Positions 54,380 through 63,457 are shown, counted from the first letter of the stretch. The stretch is 64,000 bases of DNA from Brevibacillus sp. (GCA_017656235.1 JACDOF010000001.1:930001-994000), one strand, 5' to 3'. Notes: generated from the sequence alone by a model not told the origin. Numbers and translations: made by a program.

Positions 54380-54655
54380 ATGATCCGTTATACGTACGAT
54401 ACCAATCAAATCGAGATAAGGGAGTCGAAAAATGAAGGCGACGTCACGTTCAACGTCATCGTGAAGACAGATGACATGCGTGATCGTGTCAAGCAGCTGC
54501 GTGCCTTCTTCGAGGAAAACAATGATTATACCGACGCGATGTTTTACTCGCATCAGGACGGCCATTACGAAGTAATCGTCCGGAACAACAACTACCTGAT
54601 TTTCCTGCTTCACGCTTTCCGCTTTCGCTGCCTTGAATCGATCTCCTGGACCTAG
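54380..54655 (+). CDS. small unknown protein
   Basis: A 91-residue acidic protein, about 45 bp after the permease gene, with GGGAGG ahead of the ATG. 'VKQLRAFFEENNDYTDAMFYSHQDGHYEVIVRNNNYLIFLLHAFRFRCLESISW' suggests an alpha/beta fold with a single Cys. I do not recognise it. The stop lies 10 bp before the terminator hairpin that forms the left edge of repeat copy B. Confidence 0.65.
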   Translation: MIRYTYDTNQIEIRESKNEGDVTFNVIVKTDDMRDRVKQLRAFFEENNDYTDAMFYSHQDGHYEVIVRNNNYLIFLLHAFRFRCLESISWT

Positions 54656-54665
54656 GGCAACACGA

Positions 54666-54702
54666 AAGGACCGTCAGGAATGGTATCCTGGCGGTCCTTG
54701 CA
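54666..54702 (+). terminator. terminator after the small gene, left boundary of repeat B
   Basis: GGACCGTCAGGA and TCCTGGCGGTCC pair around ATGGTA, then CTTGCATT. The U-run is degenerate. An almost identical hairpin lies exactly 600 bp further on. Confidence 0.75.
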
Positions 54703-54725
54703 TTAGACAACGGGTCTTGATAGAG

Positions 54726-55262
54726 GGAGGCGGCCATTTTCCTTCCTCACTCCGTGGCCAACCACCAATGATGCTGGGCTGTCCGCTTCGCCATCCCAGA
54801 GCGGGCGGGCTCAAAAGCAGTGCTGCTGCGCCGTTTGTCCAAGTTGCGCCCGTATGCCCCGCTTCGGGCTTGCTCCGCTTGGATGGTTGGCCAAGTCGTT
54901 CATTCGGAAAAATGGCCGCTCTCCTGTCAGAACTCGTCAGAACTCGCTTTGTATTGATTCTGAAGTATCTGTCGGCTCTTCGGGCAAACGAGAACCATAG
55001 GGTGCCGAGTGTGTTTCAAAGCTTTCGCATGGGACGAGTGCGGGCGATTTTTCGCCAGCGAACGGTTTGGCCAACCTGCCAGCAAAACGACGTATCCGCA
55101 GGGAAATCGCAGCGGCAACAGCATCACGTCGGCAGCGGGACATCGTTTTGACGCTGCCCCTGCGGATCGTCGTAAAGCGGTCCTGGACTGCTTCTTTGCT
55201 GGTTGGCCACCGGGAGTGAGCGAAAAAAACGCCCCACTCGTGTTTACGACACTTTTTCTGCA
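54726..55262. repeat. non-coding repeat copy B with two hairpins
   Basis: Similar to copy A (16516-16861) over 54883-55262. It has a right hairpin 55035-55240 with outer arms CGAGTGCGGGCGATTTTTCG and CGAAAAAAACGCCCCACTCG and inner arms ATCCGCAGGG and CCCCTGCGGAT. A left hairpin pairs 54726-54763 with 54885-54924 (the GCGGCCATTTT ... GGCCAACC block and its inverse); copy A keeps only one arm of this. Overlapping frames change reading phase relative to copy A, so no protein is proposed. Confidence 0.85.
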
Positions 55263-55265
55263 ATC

Positions 55266-55304
55266 TGGGACCGTCAGGAATGGTATCCTGACGGTCCTTT
55301 TTTG
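55266..55304. terminator. second terminator copy, right boundary of repeat B
   Basis: GGACCGTCAGGA and TCCTGACGGTCC pair perfectly around ATGGTA and are followed by CTTTTTTG on the plus strand. Differs from the left copy by one base in 32. It also lies 30 bp after the stop of the convergent HAD gene, where the stem could act with the run of A on the other side. Confidence 0.85.
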
Positions 55305-55331
55305 TCTGTACGTTCTCCTCATGTAACGAAC

Positions 55332-56465
55332 TCAATTAAACAGACTGGCAATCTCGCTTACGTCATTCAAGATGTAGTCAGCCTGTTCCTGTTCAAACTT
55401 TGTACGGGCTGCCTGCCCGGACAAACCGGTCAACGTGGCAGCAAACCGGCAGCCAATCGCTCGTGCTGCCAGCAGATCGGCCAGGGAGTCACCGACGATC
55501 AGAACCTCATTACCATTGGAAATCGGCAGCGGATAAGACAATACATCCCGATCGTTGGTCTCTAAACCCAGCAATCCCTTGACGTAGCAGAACGGGTGCG
55601 GTTTCGCCAACGGGGCCTGATCCGGATGTGCATTTTCCGCCGCCAGGACATGGCTGGCTGTAACGATCCGCTCCTGCTCAAACAGGTCAAGAAGACCCAA
55701 TTCGGCAAGAGGGACATGCGTTTCAATGGTCGGCCGACCGGTTCCAATTCCAAGCGACAGCCCCTTCTCTTTTAGAGAAAGCAAAATCTGACGCAGTTTG
55801 TCCGGTTCCACAATGGGAATCTCGTCCTTCAGGAACCCCCTTTTCCCCGGTTGTGCCGTCGGCCGTCCAATCGATTCCGCTACCCGTTCATCTCCCAGAT
55901 ACCACTCTTGAAACGTTTCCTGACACAACTTCCATAACTCGCTGTTCCGTGAAAAGCTGTCCGTCTCAACAGCACAGCACTCTTTGACAATATGATTGAG
56001 ATAGAGCAGCAATTCTGACTTTTGGGCATGTCCCTTGCCGAAGTCGGTGGAAAACGCGGCATAATCAAGCGAGGTGCAGCCTGCCTCGTGCAGCCACTGA
56101 CCAAGCTGCCGCAGTTGGGGTTGATTGATTTGTCCGCGCAGAAGCTGACTCACCTGTTCAGGCATGGTCGACTGCAGCTGCTGGCATAGGCGGATCAGCT
56201 GATAGGAAAACGTGAGATAGACCATGTCCCAATTGGAGTTGATCCCGCGCGACTTGATAAAGTTGAGGACATCGTCATTGGCAAAAACCGTTTGCCGCAC
56301 CCGACGAATCACCGTCTCATCAGGTGAAGGCGTAAACTGGTCACCTGCAAGCCCAAGATAGCGGGGACTGTGCAGCAACTCCCAGACAGTCAGCGCTGAA
56401 GCGTCAAAGTATCGCTCCTCGCTCAACATAACGCCGTCAACATCAAACAATATCGTTTTGATCAT
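55332..56465 (-). CDS. HAD-family hydrolase with large insertion
   Basis: A 377-residue haloacid-dehalogenase-like phosphatase: motif I 'ILFDVDGVML' at the N-terminus, motif II in 'SLGIGTGRP', Lys in 'APLAKPHPFCYVKG' and motif III 'LIVGDSLADLLAARAIG'. Between motifs I and II lies an unusually long, mainly helical cap of roughly 230 residues. The substrate is unknown. GAGGAG lies ahead of ATG 56465. It follows resE by 38 bp on the same strand and may be co-transcribed. Confidence 0.88.
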   Translation of the reverse strand: MIKTILFDVDGVMLSEERYFDASALTVWELLHSPRYLGLAGDQFTPSPDETVIRRVRQTVFANDDVLNFIKSRGINSNWDMVYLTFSYQLIRLCQQLQSTMPEQVSQLLRGQINQPQLRQLGQWLHEAGCTSLDYAAFSTDFGKGHAQKSELLLYLNHIVKECCAVETDSFSRNSELWKLCQETFQEWYLGDERVAESIGRPTAQPGKRGFLKDEIPIVEPDKLRQILLSLKEKGLSLGIGTGRPTIETHVPLAELGLLDLFEQERIVTASHVLAAENAHPDQAPLAKPHPFCYVKGLLGLETNDRDVLSYPLPISNGNEVLIVGDSLADLLAARAIGCRFAATLTGLSGQAARTKFEQEQADYILNDVSEIASLFN

Positions 56466-56503
56466 AATTGTGAACTCCTCTCTTTCTCTCATCGACCCTC
56501 GGG

Positions 56504-58285
56504 TCAGCTCTGCCTGCCGCCGCTGTCCAAGGTAATGGTAAAGGTAGTTCCCTCACCTACTTTGGAATGCACCGTGATGGTGCCGCCATGAGCTTCGACA
56601 AGGTTCTTGGCAATCCCCAGACCGAGCCCGGTTCCCGCCCTGCCTCGGGTACGCGCCTTGTCTGCCTTGTAAAAGCGCTCGAAGACAAAAGGCAGATCAT
56701 CCTGCGGGATGCCGCTGCCTGTGTCGCTTACTTCCATGACCAGCGGTTTTCCGCCGCGCACGCTCAACTTGACCATTCCTCCCGCCGGGGTATGGCGCAG
56801 CGCATTGTCGAGCAAGTTGGTCAACACTTGTTCCATTCGGTCAGGGTCAATCCATACCTTTTCCACGTTGGTCTTCATTTCCAACTGGAGCGCAATCTCA
56901 CGCTCGCGGGCAATGTTGGCGAACTTGCGCTGGATTCTGGATAAATAAGGATGAAGTGCAACCCATTCCCGCTTCAGTTCGACGTGACCAGCCTCCATCC
57001 TGGCCAAATCCAGCAGTTCGTTAACCAGTTTGCTCATCCGAACCGATTCGTCGTAGATGATTTTGGCCAGCTCCTTGTGCTCTTCCGGCGTGGCGGCGAT
57101 GTCGTCGACTATCGCTTCGCTGTATCCCTGCAGCATGGAAAGCGGCGTGCGCAGTTCATGCGATACGTTGGCGACAAAATCCTTGCGCAGTTTGTCCAGT
57201 TTGCGCTCTTTGGTCATGTCGCGCAAGACCGCCACCGCACCTCTGATCTGATCTTTCACGTAAAGCGGAGCCACGACGACGGACCAAATCCTTCCCTGCA
57301 GAGGAATGTCTTCGGTAATCTCCTGTTCGCTTTCCAGCACTCGTTGGTACAAAGAAAAAATGGGACTTGGCTCACTTTTTTGTTCGTACTCCCAATCACG
57401 TAAAAACTGCTCGGCGGGAGGATTGGTGACGGCGATACGCCCCTCCGCATCAATCATGATCACCCCGTCTACCATACTGCGCAGCACGCTGGCCAACTGC
57501 TCCTTTTCACGCGAAAGTGCGTGCACCAACTCATCCAGCCTGCTGGCCATGGTATGGAACGAAGACGCCAGTTCGCCAATCTCATCATTCGTGCGGATGG
57601 GGATCTCGGCGTGGAAGTCGCCCTCGGCAATTCGGTGTGCCGTCTGCTTCATCTGGCGCAGCGGATAGGTGATCCGCGAAGACAGGAAAAAGGCAAAGAC
57701 AGTGGTCGAAATAAATCCCAGCACGCCAACGACGAAGATTAACTTGCGGATCTCTTCCATCGTTTCATTGAAATCTTCCAGCGCCTGGTACATCACGATG
57801 GCACCGTTCCGCCCGGTACCAAGATCCAGCGGAGCCGTGACCGCAAGGAGTTGCGTCCGGTCGTTTCCGGGGGAGACTCCATCGTGAAAGATGATGCGGG
57901 TCGGTTCCGGATGGCCGCCGGCCAGCGCTTCCTTTAGAGGAAGCTGACGATGGTGCAGCAGCTGCTCCACGCTGACCGCAGGCAGGATTGACCTGTCGGG
58001 CGTGCTGGCGAGCAGTCGGTATTCTTCATCGACGGCGAGCAGCCCGGTACGGTAGACCGAACCAAGCTCTGCCGCCAATTGCACGATTCGCTCTTTATCC
58101 GCCGCCCCAACGACACTCTCCGAAAGTCGTTCCGCCAGAGCCCGTAAATCGTCGGTCTGCTTCTTCAGGTAATAGCTGTCAAAGAACTGCACAATCAGCA
58201 GACTGAAGATTGTCAACACCAGCGCGAACAAGGCAATAATCGTCATCCACAGTTTGCCGACGACACTGCGAAACAGTACGTCCAC
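56504..58285 (-). CDS. resE: sensor histidine kinase ResE
   Basis: ResE senses oxygen limitation or the redox state and controls ResD. The 593-residue protein has TM1 (about 12-34), an extracellular PAS-like region, TM2 (about 181-203), HAMP (about 203-255), a PAS domain (about 265-365), HisKA with the phospho-acceptor His376 in 'VANVSHELRTPL', and HATPase with 'NLLDNALRHT', 'DTGSGIP' and 'GTGLGLGIAKNLV'. The start is GTG. It is the last of resA-B-C-D-E and overlaps no gene but lies one base after resD. Confidence 0.95.
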   Translation of the reverse strand: MDVLFRSVVGKLWMTIIALFALVLTIFSLLIVQFFDSYYLKKQTDDLRALAERLSESVVGAADKERIVQLAAELGSVYRTGLLAVDEEYRLLASTPDRSILPAVSVEQLLHHRQLPLKEALAGGHPEPTRIIFHDGVSPGNDRTQLLAVTAPLDLGTGRNGAIVMYQALEDFNETMEEIRKLIFVVGVLGFISTTVFAFFLSSRITYPLRQMKQTAHRIAEGDFHAEIPIRTNDEIGELASSFHTMASRLDELVHALSREKEQLASVLRSMVDGVIMIDAEGRIAVTNPPAEQFLRDWEYEQKSEPSPIFSLYQRVLESEQEITEDIPLQGRIWSVVVAPLYVKDQIRGAVAVLRDMTKERKLDKLRKDFVANVSHELRTPLSMLQGYSEAIVDDIAATPEEHKELAKIIYDESVRMSKLVNELLDLARMEAGHVELKREWVALHPYLSRIQRKFANIAREREIALQLEMKTNVEKVWIDPDRMEQVLTNLLDNALRHTPAGGMVKLSVRGGKPLVMEVSDTGSGIPQDDLPFVFERFYKADKARTRGRAGTGLGLGIAKNLVEAHGGTITVHSKVGEGTTFTITLDSGGRQS

Positions 58286-58286
58286 C

Positions 58287-59003
58287 TTACTTCGGCACCT
58301 CTAGCTTGTAGCCGACACCCCAGACGGTTGCGATCATCTGCGCCGCCCGCGGTGATACCCTGTTTAACTTCTCGCGCAGCCGTTTAATGTGCGTATCAAC
58401 CGTCCGCAGGTCGCCGAAAAAGTCGTAGTGCCAGACATCCTTCAGGAGCTCTTCACGGGAAAACACTTTATCTGGTGACTGCGCAAGGTAATGCAGCAGC
58501 TCGTACTCTTTCGGTGTCAGGTTAACCTCTTGGCCGCTGGCGACCACTTTGTGGGCGTCGTGATCAATGGTCAGGTCGGGAAACACGATGATCGAATGGC
58601 TTTGCGTATGTTCCGTCTTCAGGTAAGCGGTTGCCGAAGCGCGCCTGAGGATTGCCTTCACCCGATACACAACCTCGCGCGGGCTGAACGGCTTCACCAC
58701 GTAGTCGTCAGCGCCGGCCTCAAAACCATGCACGCGATTGGCTTCCTCCCCTTTAGCTGTCAGCATGATAATCGGGGTCGCCTTGTGCTCGCGAATTTTT
58801 TGGCATACCTCGATCCCGTCCATACCCGGCAGCATCAGATCAAGCAGGATCACGTCGTAATCGGTGGCCATAGCCATTTCGTACGCCTGCTCCCCTTGCT
58901 CCGCCTCATCAATCTGGTAGTTCTCCCGTTCCAAATACATGCGGAGCAACCTGCGAATACGCTCTTCATCGTCAACGACCAGGATTCTTGCCTCTTTGTC
59001 CAT
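58287..59003 (-). CDS. resD: response regulator ResD
   Basis: ResD is an OmpR/PhoB-type activator of aerobic/anaerobic respiration genes, including the res operon. The 238-residue protein has a receiver domain with Asp11/Asp12, phospho-acceptor Asp55 in 'VILLDLMLPGMDG', Lys in 'MLTAKGEE', and a winged-helix domain (about 140-235, 'LTPKEYELLHYLAQSP' and 'VDTHIKRLREKL'). AGAGGTG lies ahead of ATG 59003; an upstream in-frame ATG at 59033 lacks a site. A terminator separates it from resC. Confidence 0.96.
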   Translation of the reverse strand: MDKEARILVVDDEERIRRLLRMYLERENYQIDEAEQGEQAYEMAMATDYDVILLDLMLPGMDGIEVCQKIREHKATPIIMLTAKGEEANRVHGFEAGADDYVVKPFSPREVVYRVKAILRRASATAYLKTEHTQSHSIIVFPDLTIDHDAHKVVASGQEVNLTPKEYELLHYLAQSPDKVFSREELLKDVWHYDFFGDLRTVDTHIKRLREKLNRVSPRAAQMIATVWGVGYKLEVPK

Positions 59004-59038
59004 CTGTATCACCTCTTTTGAAATCGGATTCATATGCC

Positions 59039-59066
59039 AAAAAGCTGGTTCATAACCAGCCTTTTG
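59039..59066 (-). terminator. terminator between resC and resD
   Basis: On the minus strand AAGGCTGG-TTATGAA-CCAGCTTTTTGG. It would reduce readthrough from resABC into resDE. Confidence 0.75.
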
Positions 59067-59078
59067 GCAGCCTTTCGC

Positions 59079-60305
59079 CTATACGCCCGCATAGGAATGC
59101 AGCCCAGCGATGACCAGGTTGACCACAACCAGGGTGATCAAGATTATGACGAAGCCAATCACCGACATCCAGGCCGAACGGGTTCCCATCCAGCCGCGCG
59201 ACAGGCGCAAATGAAGATACGCACTGTAGAACAGCCACACGATCAAGGCCCATACTTCCTTCGGGTCCCACCCCCAGAAACGGCCCCAGGCTTCAGCCGC
59301 CCATATCATCGCAAAAATGAGCGCTCCGAGCGTAAATACAGGGTATCCGATGGCGATGGCCCGGTAGCTGATCTCATCCAGCAGATCTGGTTCGATGTCA
59401 TCCAACAGGGGCTTCAGCACTGCCCCCAGCCGCTTGCGGAGCACCAGGCGGAACAATCCGTATAACACCAACCCGGAGATAATGGACCAGAGCATCGTAT
59501 TCAGCTTGCGGGCTGCATCCTGTCCTTCCATCCAGGCGGGCGCTTCGAACCACGGTGTCATCGGACCAGGGGTTATGATGGTTGACTGATAAGGCGCAAC
59601 GACCGCCGGCAGCAGGTATTCCACTTCCAGCGTTTTTTCAACGTTTCCTGACGAATCAAACTGAGGCACTTGAAAGACCGTCTTCTGATCCAGGTTGGCA
59701 AACGTACTCACCATCAGGATGAACCCGACCAGCATCAGCACGACGACCAGAACGATTTCCAGCCAGGCTGTGCTTTTGCTTGGCCTCTCCTGGGGGACTG
59801 TCCGAACCAGATACATTAACCCCGCAGCAAACCCAACGGCAAGAATCCCTTCGCCCAATGCGGCTGTTGTTACGTGGATGTGCAGCCAGTAACTTTTCAA
59901 CGCCGGAATGAGCGGTGTTACCTTGCTGGGAAAGACGCTGGCATACGCGAGCATGATGATTCCGGTGGGAATGACGAACACGCCCAGTACCGTCAGTCGG
60001 TAAATCCGATAGATAATCAGGAACGCCAGAATGATGCAGAACGAAAGAAATGTCATGAATTCAAACATGTTGCTGGTTGGGCTGTGCCCACCAGCAATCC
60101 AGCGTGCAATCACATATCCAAGCTGGGCCAGAAACCCGACAACAACCAGGTAAAACCCGGCCCTTCCGTAGCGCTGTTCGTGCTCCTTTGGTTCACGATT
60201 GGCCCAGCGCCTGCCGGTAATCGCCAGCACATAGACGATTGTCGCTGCCACGTACAGGAAAAAAGACAGCAGCAGAAGCCATTCGCTGATGGTAATTAGT
60301 GACAC
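59079..60305 (-). CDS. resC: cytochrome c biogenesis protein ResC (CcsA/CcsB family)
   Basis: ResC with ResB forms the system II haem-handling and cytochrome c ligation complex. The 408-residue polytopic protein carries the tryptophan-rich 'EAWGRFWGWDPKEVWAL' motif and conserved His near helix ends. The start is GTG with AAGGAGGG six bases ahead. It lies 40 bp after resB. Confidence 0.95.
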   Translation of the reverse strand: MSLITISEWLLLLSFFLYVAATIVYVLAITGRRWANREPKEHEQRYGRAGFYLVVVGFLAQLGYVIARWIAGGHSPTSNMFEFMTFLSFCIILAFLIIYRIYRLTVLGVFVIPTGIIMLAYASVFPSKVTPLIPALKSYWLHIHVTTAALGEGILAVGFAAGLMYLVRTVPQERPSKSTAWLEIVLVVVLMLVGFILMVSTFANLDQKTVFQVPQFDSSGNVEKTLEVEYLLPAVVAPYQSTIITPGPMTPWFEAPAWMEGQDAARKLNTMLWSIISGLVLYGLFRLVLRKRLGAVLKPLLDDIEPDLLDEISYRAIAIGYPVFTLGALIFAMIWAAEAWGRFWGWDPKEVWALIVWLFYSAYLHLRLSRGWMGTRSAWMSVIGFVIILITLVVVNLVIAGLHSYAGV

Positions 60306-60345
60306 CCATGTCCCTCCTTTGGCTCAAGTTCGCCTTGCTGCCGAT

Positions 60346-62019
60346 TCAGGTCGGCTTCTCCTCTTCCTTCGTCTTGTTCTCGGCAGCTGAATTCTTTGAT
60401 TTCGAGTCCAGGACAAGCGACATCGGCAAAGCAAGCTGTTCGACGAGGAACTCTGCTTCCCGCTTAAGCCCAAACCAGTTTTTGTTGGTATGTCCGGCCA
60501 GATACAGGCGCCCCTGCTCCAGGTGGAGCCAGATACGTCGATGCTGCCAGTAGAAGCCCATGACCAGTCCAACCATCACCACAAAGCTGCCAAAGTAGAT
60601 AAGCGGAAGCATCTTGTCCTTGCGCACCATCAAACCGGTAATATCGGTAAAATCGGGCATCTCAATCTGCAGGGTATAGCGTCCGCCTTCCGACTCCGGG
60701 ATAATCCGGCCGGAGACGTAAATCATTTTTTCGGCGGCGCCATCCTGCGCGGAACGGACTTCTACCGCAAACATCGGATTGTTCGGCTGACTGGTCCTCG
60801 TAGCAGGCTGGCCGCTTTCGTCCATGTAAAAGTCGGGAAAGTAGCTGATTACACGTACGGTTATTCCCTCTGCAACCACCTGTTCCTGCTCTGGTTCGTA
60901 CAGGTCCAGTTTCACCCGGCCAAGCTCTTTGTTCCCCGCTTGTTTGTCAATCAGGGTGAAGTTGAGCGCGGCCAGCTGCATCTCCTGATTGGAAGCCTGA
61001 TACAAGTACAGGTCTTCGTACACAAATGGATTGTTGACCGTGATGGAACCGGATTTCACTTCCCGCAGCTTGGGTTCTGCGCCTGGCAGATCGGCGTTCT
61101 CATTGACATAGAGTACGGCATCCGTCTGAAAGTTTTTGGGGATGAGACGATTTTCCAGGTCAAGCTGTTCGGGAAACTCGTCTTCTCTGTAGTATTCCGT
61201 CTTGTACTCTACATTTTTCAGGTAATATGGCGTCTCCGGTACCGCTACCGTCTGTCCTTCGCGCACCCAAATAAACTCATCCAGATACATTCCCGGCAAT
61301 CCGCGCAGAAGAACCCCGAGCAAAAACAGGATCAGTCCGATGTGGTTGACATATGGTCCCCAGCGGCTGAAACGGGCTTTTTCGCCCAACAGGGTGGAAC
61401 CCTCCCGATAAATCCGGTATCCTTTTTTCTTAAGAATGGCGGCTGCCTGGGCCAATGTCTCGTCAGCTGCAAAATCACTTCCTGGTTCGCACTCTCCCCG
61501 CAGCCGCTGCCCCTTTAAAAAGGAGAGATGCGGATTGACCCGCGGTTTGCTCAGCGCCTTGTACAGCGGTACAATCCGATCCAGGCTGCAGATCACCAAC
61601 GACATCCCAATCATCACCAACAGGGTGACGAACCACCACGACGAGTACAGCTTGTGAAAGCCGAGCAAGTAGTAGATCTCGCCCAGCATTCCATAGGTAT
61701 CCTTATAAAATGCAGCAACACCGCTCTCCCCGGAAACCGGCACCGGAATATAACGCTGCTGTGGAAAGATCGTCCCGACGGCTGCCGCGATGAGCGTGAT
61801 CACGATCAGGATGATGGCGATTTTCACCGACGAGAAGAAATTCCAGACGTGGTCAACCAGCGTTTTGTTGTGCGTCTGGGAACGTCGGGCCATACCCTCG
61901 TAGCGCATGCTGGGAAAGGCGCGGTCGCCATTCTCCTCAACCGGCTTGCCACAGAACTCGCACAGGACGGTACCGACGGGATTGGTGTGTCCGCATTCAC
62001 ATTTCCGTTGGTCTGCCAT
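60346..62019 (-). CDS. resB: cytochrome c biogenesis protein ResB
   Basis: The 557-residue partner of ResC, holding haem for attachment to apocytochrome c. A zinc-ribbon-like start has C7, C9, C20, C23 ('CECGHTNPVGTVLCEFC'), then helices ('VKIAIILIVITLIAAAVGTIFP') and a large extracytoplasmic domain before the last helix near the C-terminus. It lies 13 bp after resA. Confidence 0.95.
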   Translation of the reverse strand: MADQRKCECGHTNPVGTVLCEFCGKPVEENGDRAFPSMRYEGMARRSQTHNKTLVDHVWNFFSSVKIAIILIVITLIAAAVGTIFPQQRYIPVPVSGESGVAAFYKDTYGMLGEIYYLLGFHKLYSSWWFVTLLVMIGMSLVICSLDRIVPLYKALSKPRVNPHLSFLKGQRLRGECEPGSDFAADETLAQAAAILKKKGYRIYREGSTLLGEKARFSRWGPYVNHIGLILFLLGVLLRGLPGMYLDEFIWVREGQTVAVPETPYYLKNVEYKTEYYREDEFPEQLDLENRLIPKNFQTDAVLYVNENADLPGAEPKLREVKSGSITVNNPFVYEDLYLYQASNQEMQLAALNFTLIDKQAGNKELGRVKLDLYEPEQEQVVAEGITVRVISYFPDFYMDESGQPATRTSQPNNPMFAVEVRSAQDGAAEKMIYVSGRIIPESEGGRYTLQIEMPDFTDITGLMVRKDKMLPLIYFGSFVVMVGLVMGFYWQHRRIWLHLEQGRLYLAGHTNKNWFGLKREAEFLVEQLALPMSLVLDSKSKNSAAENKTKEEEKPT

Positions 62020-62032
62020 GCTGCTACCTCGC

Positions 62033-62554
62033 TTACGGCATTATTTTTGCCAACTTTTCTTCGATCATCTCTTCCGTCAGTTGAACCACCAGGATGTCTG
62101 TTATTTTGCCATCCTTGTCAATAAAATAGGTGGTGGGAATCGGACCGATCTTGTACAGTTTCGTAATCTCCCTTTCCCGGTCGAGCAGGATCGGGAAGGT
62201 GACACCAACTTGCTTGACAAATGTTTCAACCGTGACCGGGGTTTGCCCAATGTTGACCCCGATGAAGACCACACCGTCATCCTTATGCTTCTGATACTGC
62301 TTCTCCAGTTCGGGCATCTCCGCTTCACAGGGCTTGCACCAACTGCCCCAGAAGTTGAGGACAACCCCCTTGCCGCGCAGGTCGTTCAAGGTAATCGAGC
62401 CCCCTCCCAACTGCTCCAGTTGGAAGTTTGGTGCAGCATCGCCAGCTTTCAGCACGGAATCCGAAGCCAGACTGGAATATACGGCAAAGACCAGTGCGGC
62501 CAACAATACGCCGAGAATGGCGACGCGTATGAACATCCGGTTTTGTTTGCCCAT
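62033..62554 (-). CDS. resA: thiol-disulfide oxidoreductase ResA
   Basis: ResA reduces the cysteines of apocytochrome c outside the membrane. The 173-residue protein has an N-terminal anchor (about 9-29) and a thioredoxin fold with 'WGSWCKPCEAEMPEL' (Cys73, Cys76) and 'GPIPTTYFIDKDG' holding the cis-Pro. B. subtilis ResA has CEPC; CKPC here may alter redox potential. The second of GTG-ATG starts is used, with AGGAG eight bases ahead. Confidence 0.95.
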   Translation of the reverse strand: MGKQNRMFIRVAILGVLLAALVFAVYSSLASDSVLKAGDAAPNFQLEQLGGGSITLNDLRGKGVVLNFWGSWCKPCEAEMPELEKQYQKHKDDGVVFIGVNIGQTPVTVETFVKQVGVTFPILLDREREITKLYKIGPIPTTYFIDKDGKITDILVVQLTEEMIEEKLAKIMP

Positions 62555-62659
62555 CACACATACTCCTGTTCTTACTTTCGAGGTTCATCCCCCCATCCAA
62601 AGGGGATTGGGTCCGGTTGACAGCTTCAGCATACGCTTCAGCCGCTTTTTCTTGTACCT

Positions 62660-62665
62660 ATTATA
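62660..62665 (-). promoter_or_regulatory. promoter of the res operon (-10 only)
   Basis: A perfect TATAAT on the minus strand, about 100 bp before resA. No good -35 lies 17 bp upstream (GTCGGG). CTGTTCATAAATG lies just before, resembling a ResD-type TTGT-AA site, which would fit autoregulation known in B. subtilis; the match is loose. Confidence 0.4.
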
Positions 62666-62719
62666 ACGTTCTCGCGGTTTGGCCCGACCTATCATTTATG
62701 AACAGATTTTGAACGATCC

Positions 62720-63457
62720 TTACAGCCTTGGGGAAGGGACAAGCAGTTCCCGCTTCAGTCGTGCCACTTCGTCCTCCGTCAAGTAACGATATTGACCGGG
62801 TGTCAATCCATCCAGGGTGAGAAACCCAAGGCGAATCCGCTTTAAGGCAAGTACCGGATGGCCTACTGCTGAGCACATCCGCCGAACCTGTCTGTTGCGC
62901 CCCTCGTGGATGGTCAGCTCCAGCAGGGCCCGGCCGCCAGCGGTGTCCTCCCTGATCAGGCGGGCCTTGGCAGGAGCAGTCATCCCGTCCTCCAGAGGCA
63001 CGCCTTCGGCAAGCAGGCGGATGCTCTTCATTGCGGGAACCCCCTTTACCCACGCATGGTACACTTTCTCGATTTCAAATGACGGATGGGCGATGCGATT
63101 GGCCATATCCCCATCGTTGGTTAACAGCAGCAAACCGGAGGTATCGTAATCGAGCCGACCAACCGGAAAGACACGCTGTTTCACGCCGTGGAGCAGGTCA
63201 GTAACAACGGGACGCCCCGCGGGATCACGCAAACTGGTTATGACGCCGGTCGGCTTGTACAGCAGCAGGTAGACGTACGATTCTCGCCGGATTGGACGGC
63301 CGTCAACACGAATCTCGTCCTGCTGCGGATCCACCTTGGTACCCAGCTCGCGTACGGTCACACCGTTAACCTGAACGCGTCCCTCTCTGATCAGATCTTC
63401 ACATTTGCGGCGAGAAGCTACGCCTGCCTGCGCCAGCACTTTTTGCAAGCGTTCCAT
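62720..63457 (-). CDS. rluB: 23S rRNA pseudouridine synthase RluB
   Basis: A 245-residue RsuA-family synthase: an S4 domain ('MERLQKVLAQAGVASRRKCEDLIREGRVQVNG') then the catalytic domain with 'VGRLDYDTSGLLLLTNDG' holding the catalytic Asp. AAGGAGGTGA precedes ATG 63457. It lies between res operon and spmB, as ypuL does in B. subtilis. Confidence 0.95.
   Translation of the reverse strand: MERLQKVLAQAGVASRRKCEDLIREGRVQVNGVTVRELGTKVDPQQDEIRVDGRPIRRESYVYLLLYKPTGVITSLRDPAGRPVVTDLLHGVKQRVFPVGRLDYDTSGLLLLTNDGDMANRIAHPSFEIEKVYHAWVKGVPAMKSIRLLAEGVPLEDGMTAPAKARLIREDTAGGRALLELTIHEGRNRQVRRMCSAVGHPVLALKRIRLGFLTLDGLTPGQYRYLTEDEVARLKRELLVPSPRL

Noticed and set aside
54927-55335. 131-132 residue frames across repeat B
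   Set aside because: Two overlapping frames in different phases, no ribosome site, and inverted-repeat structure explains the openness.
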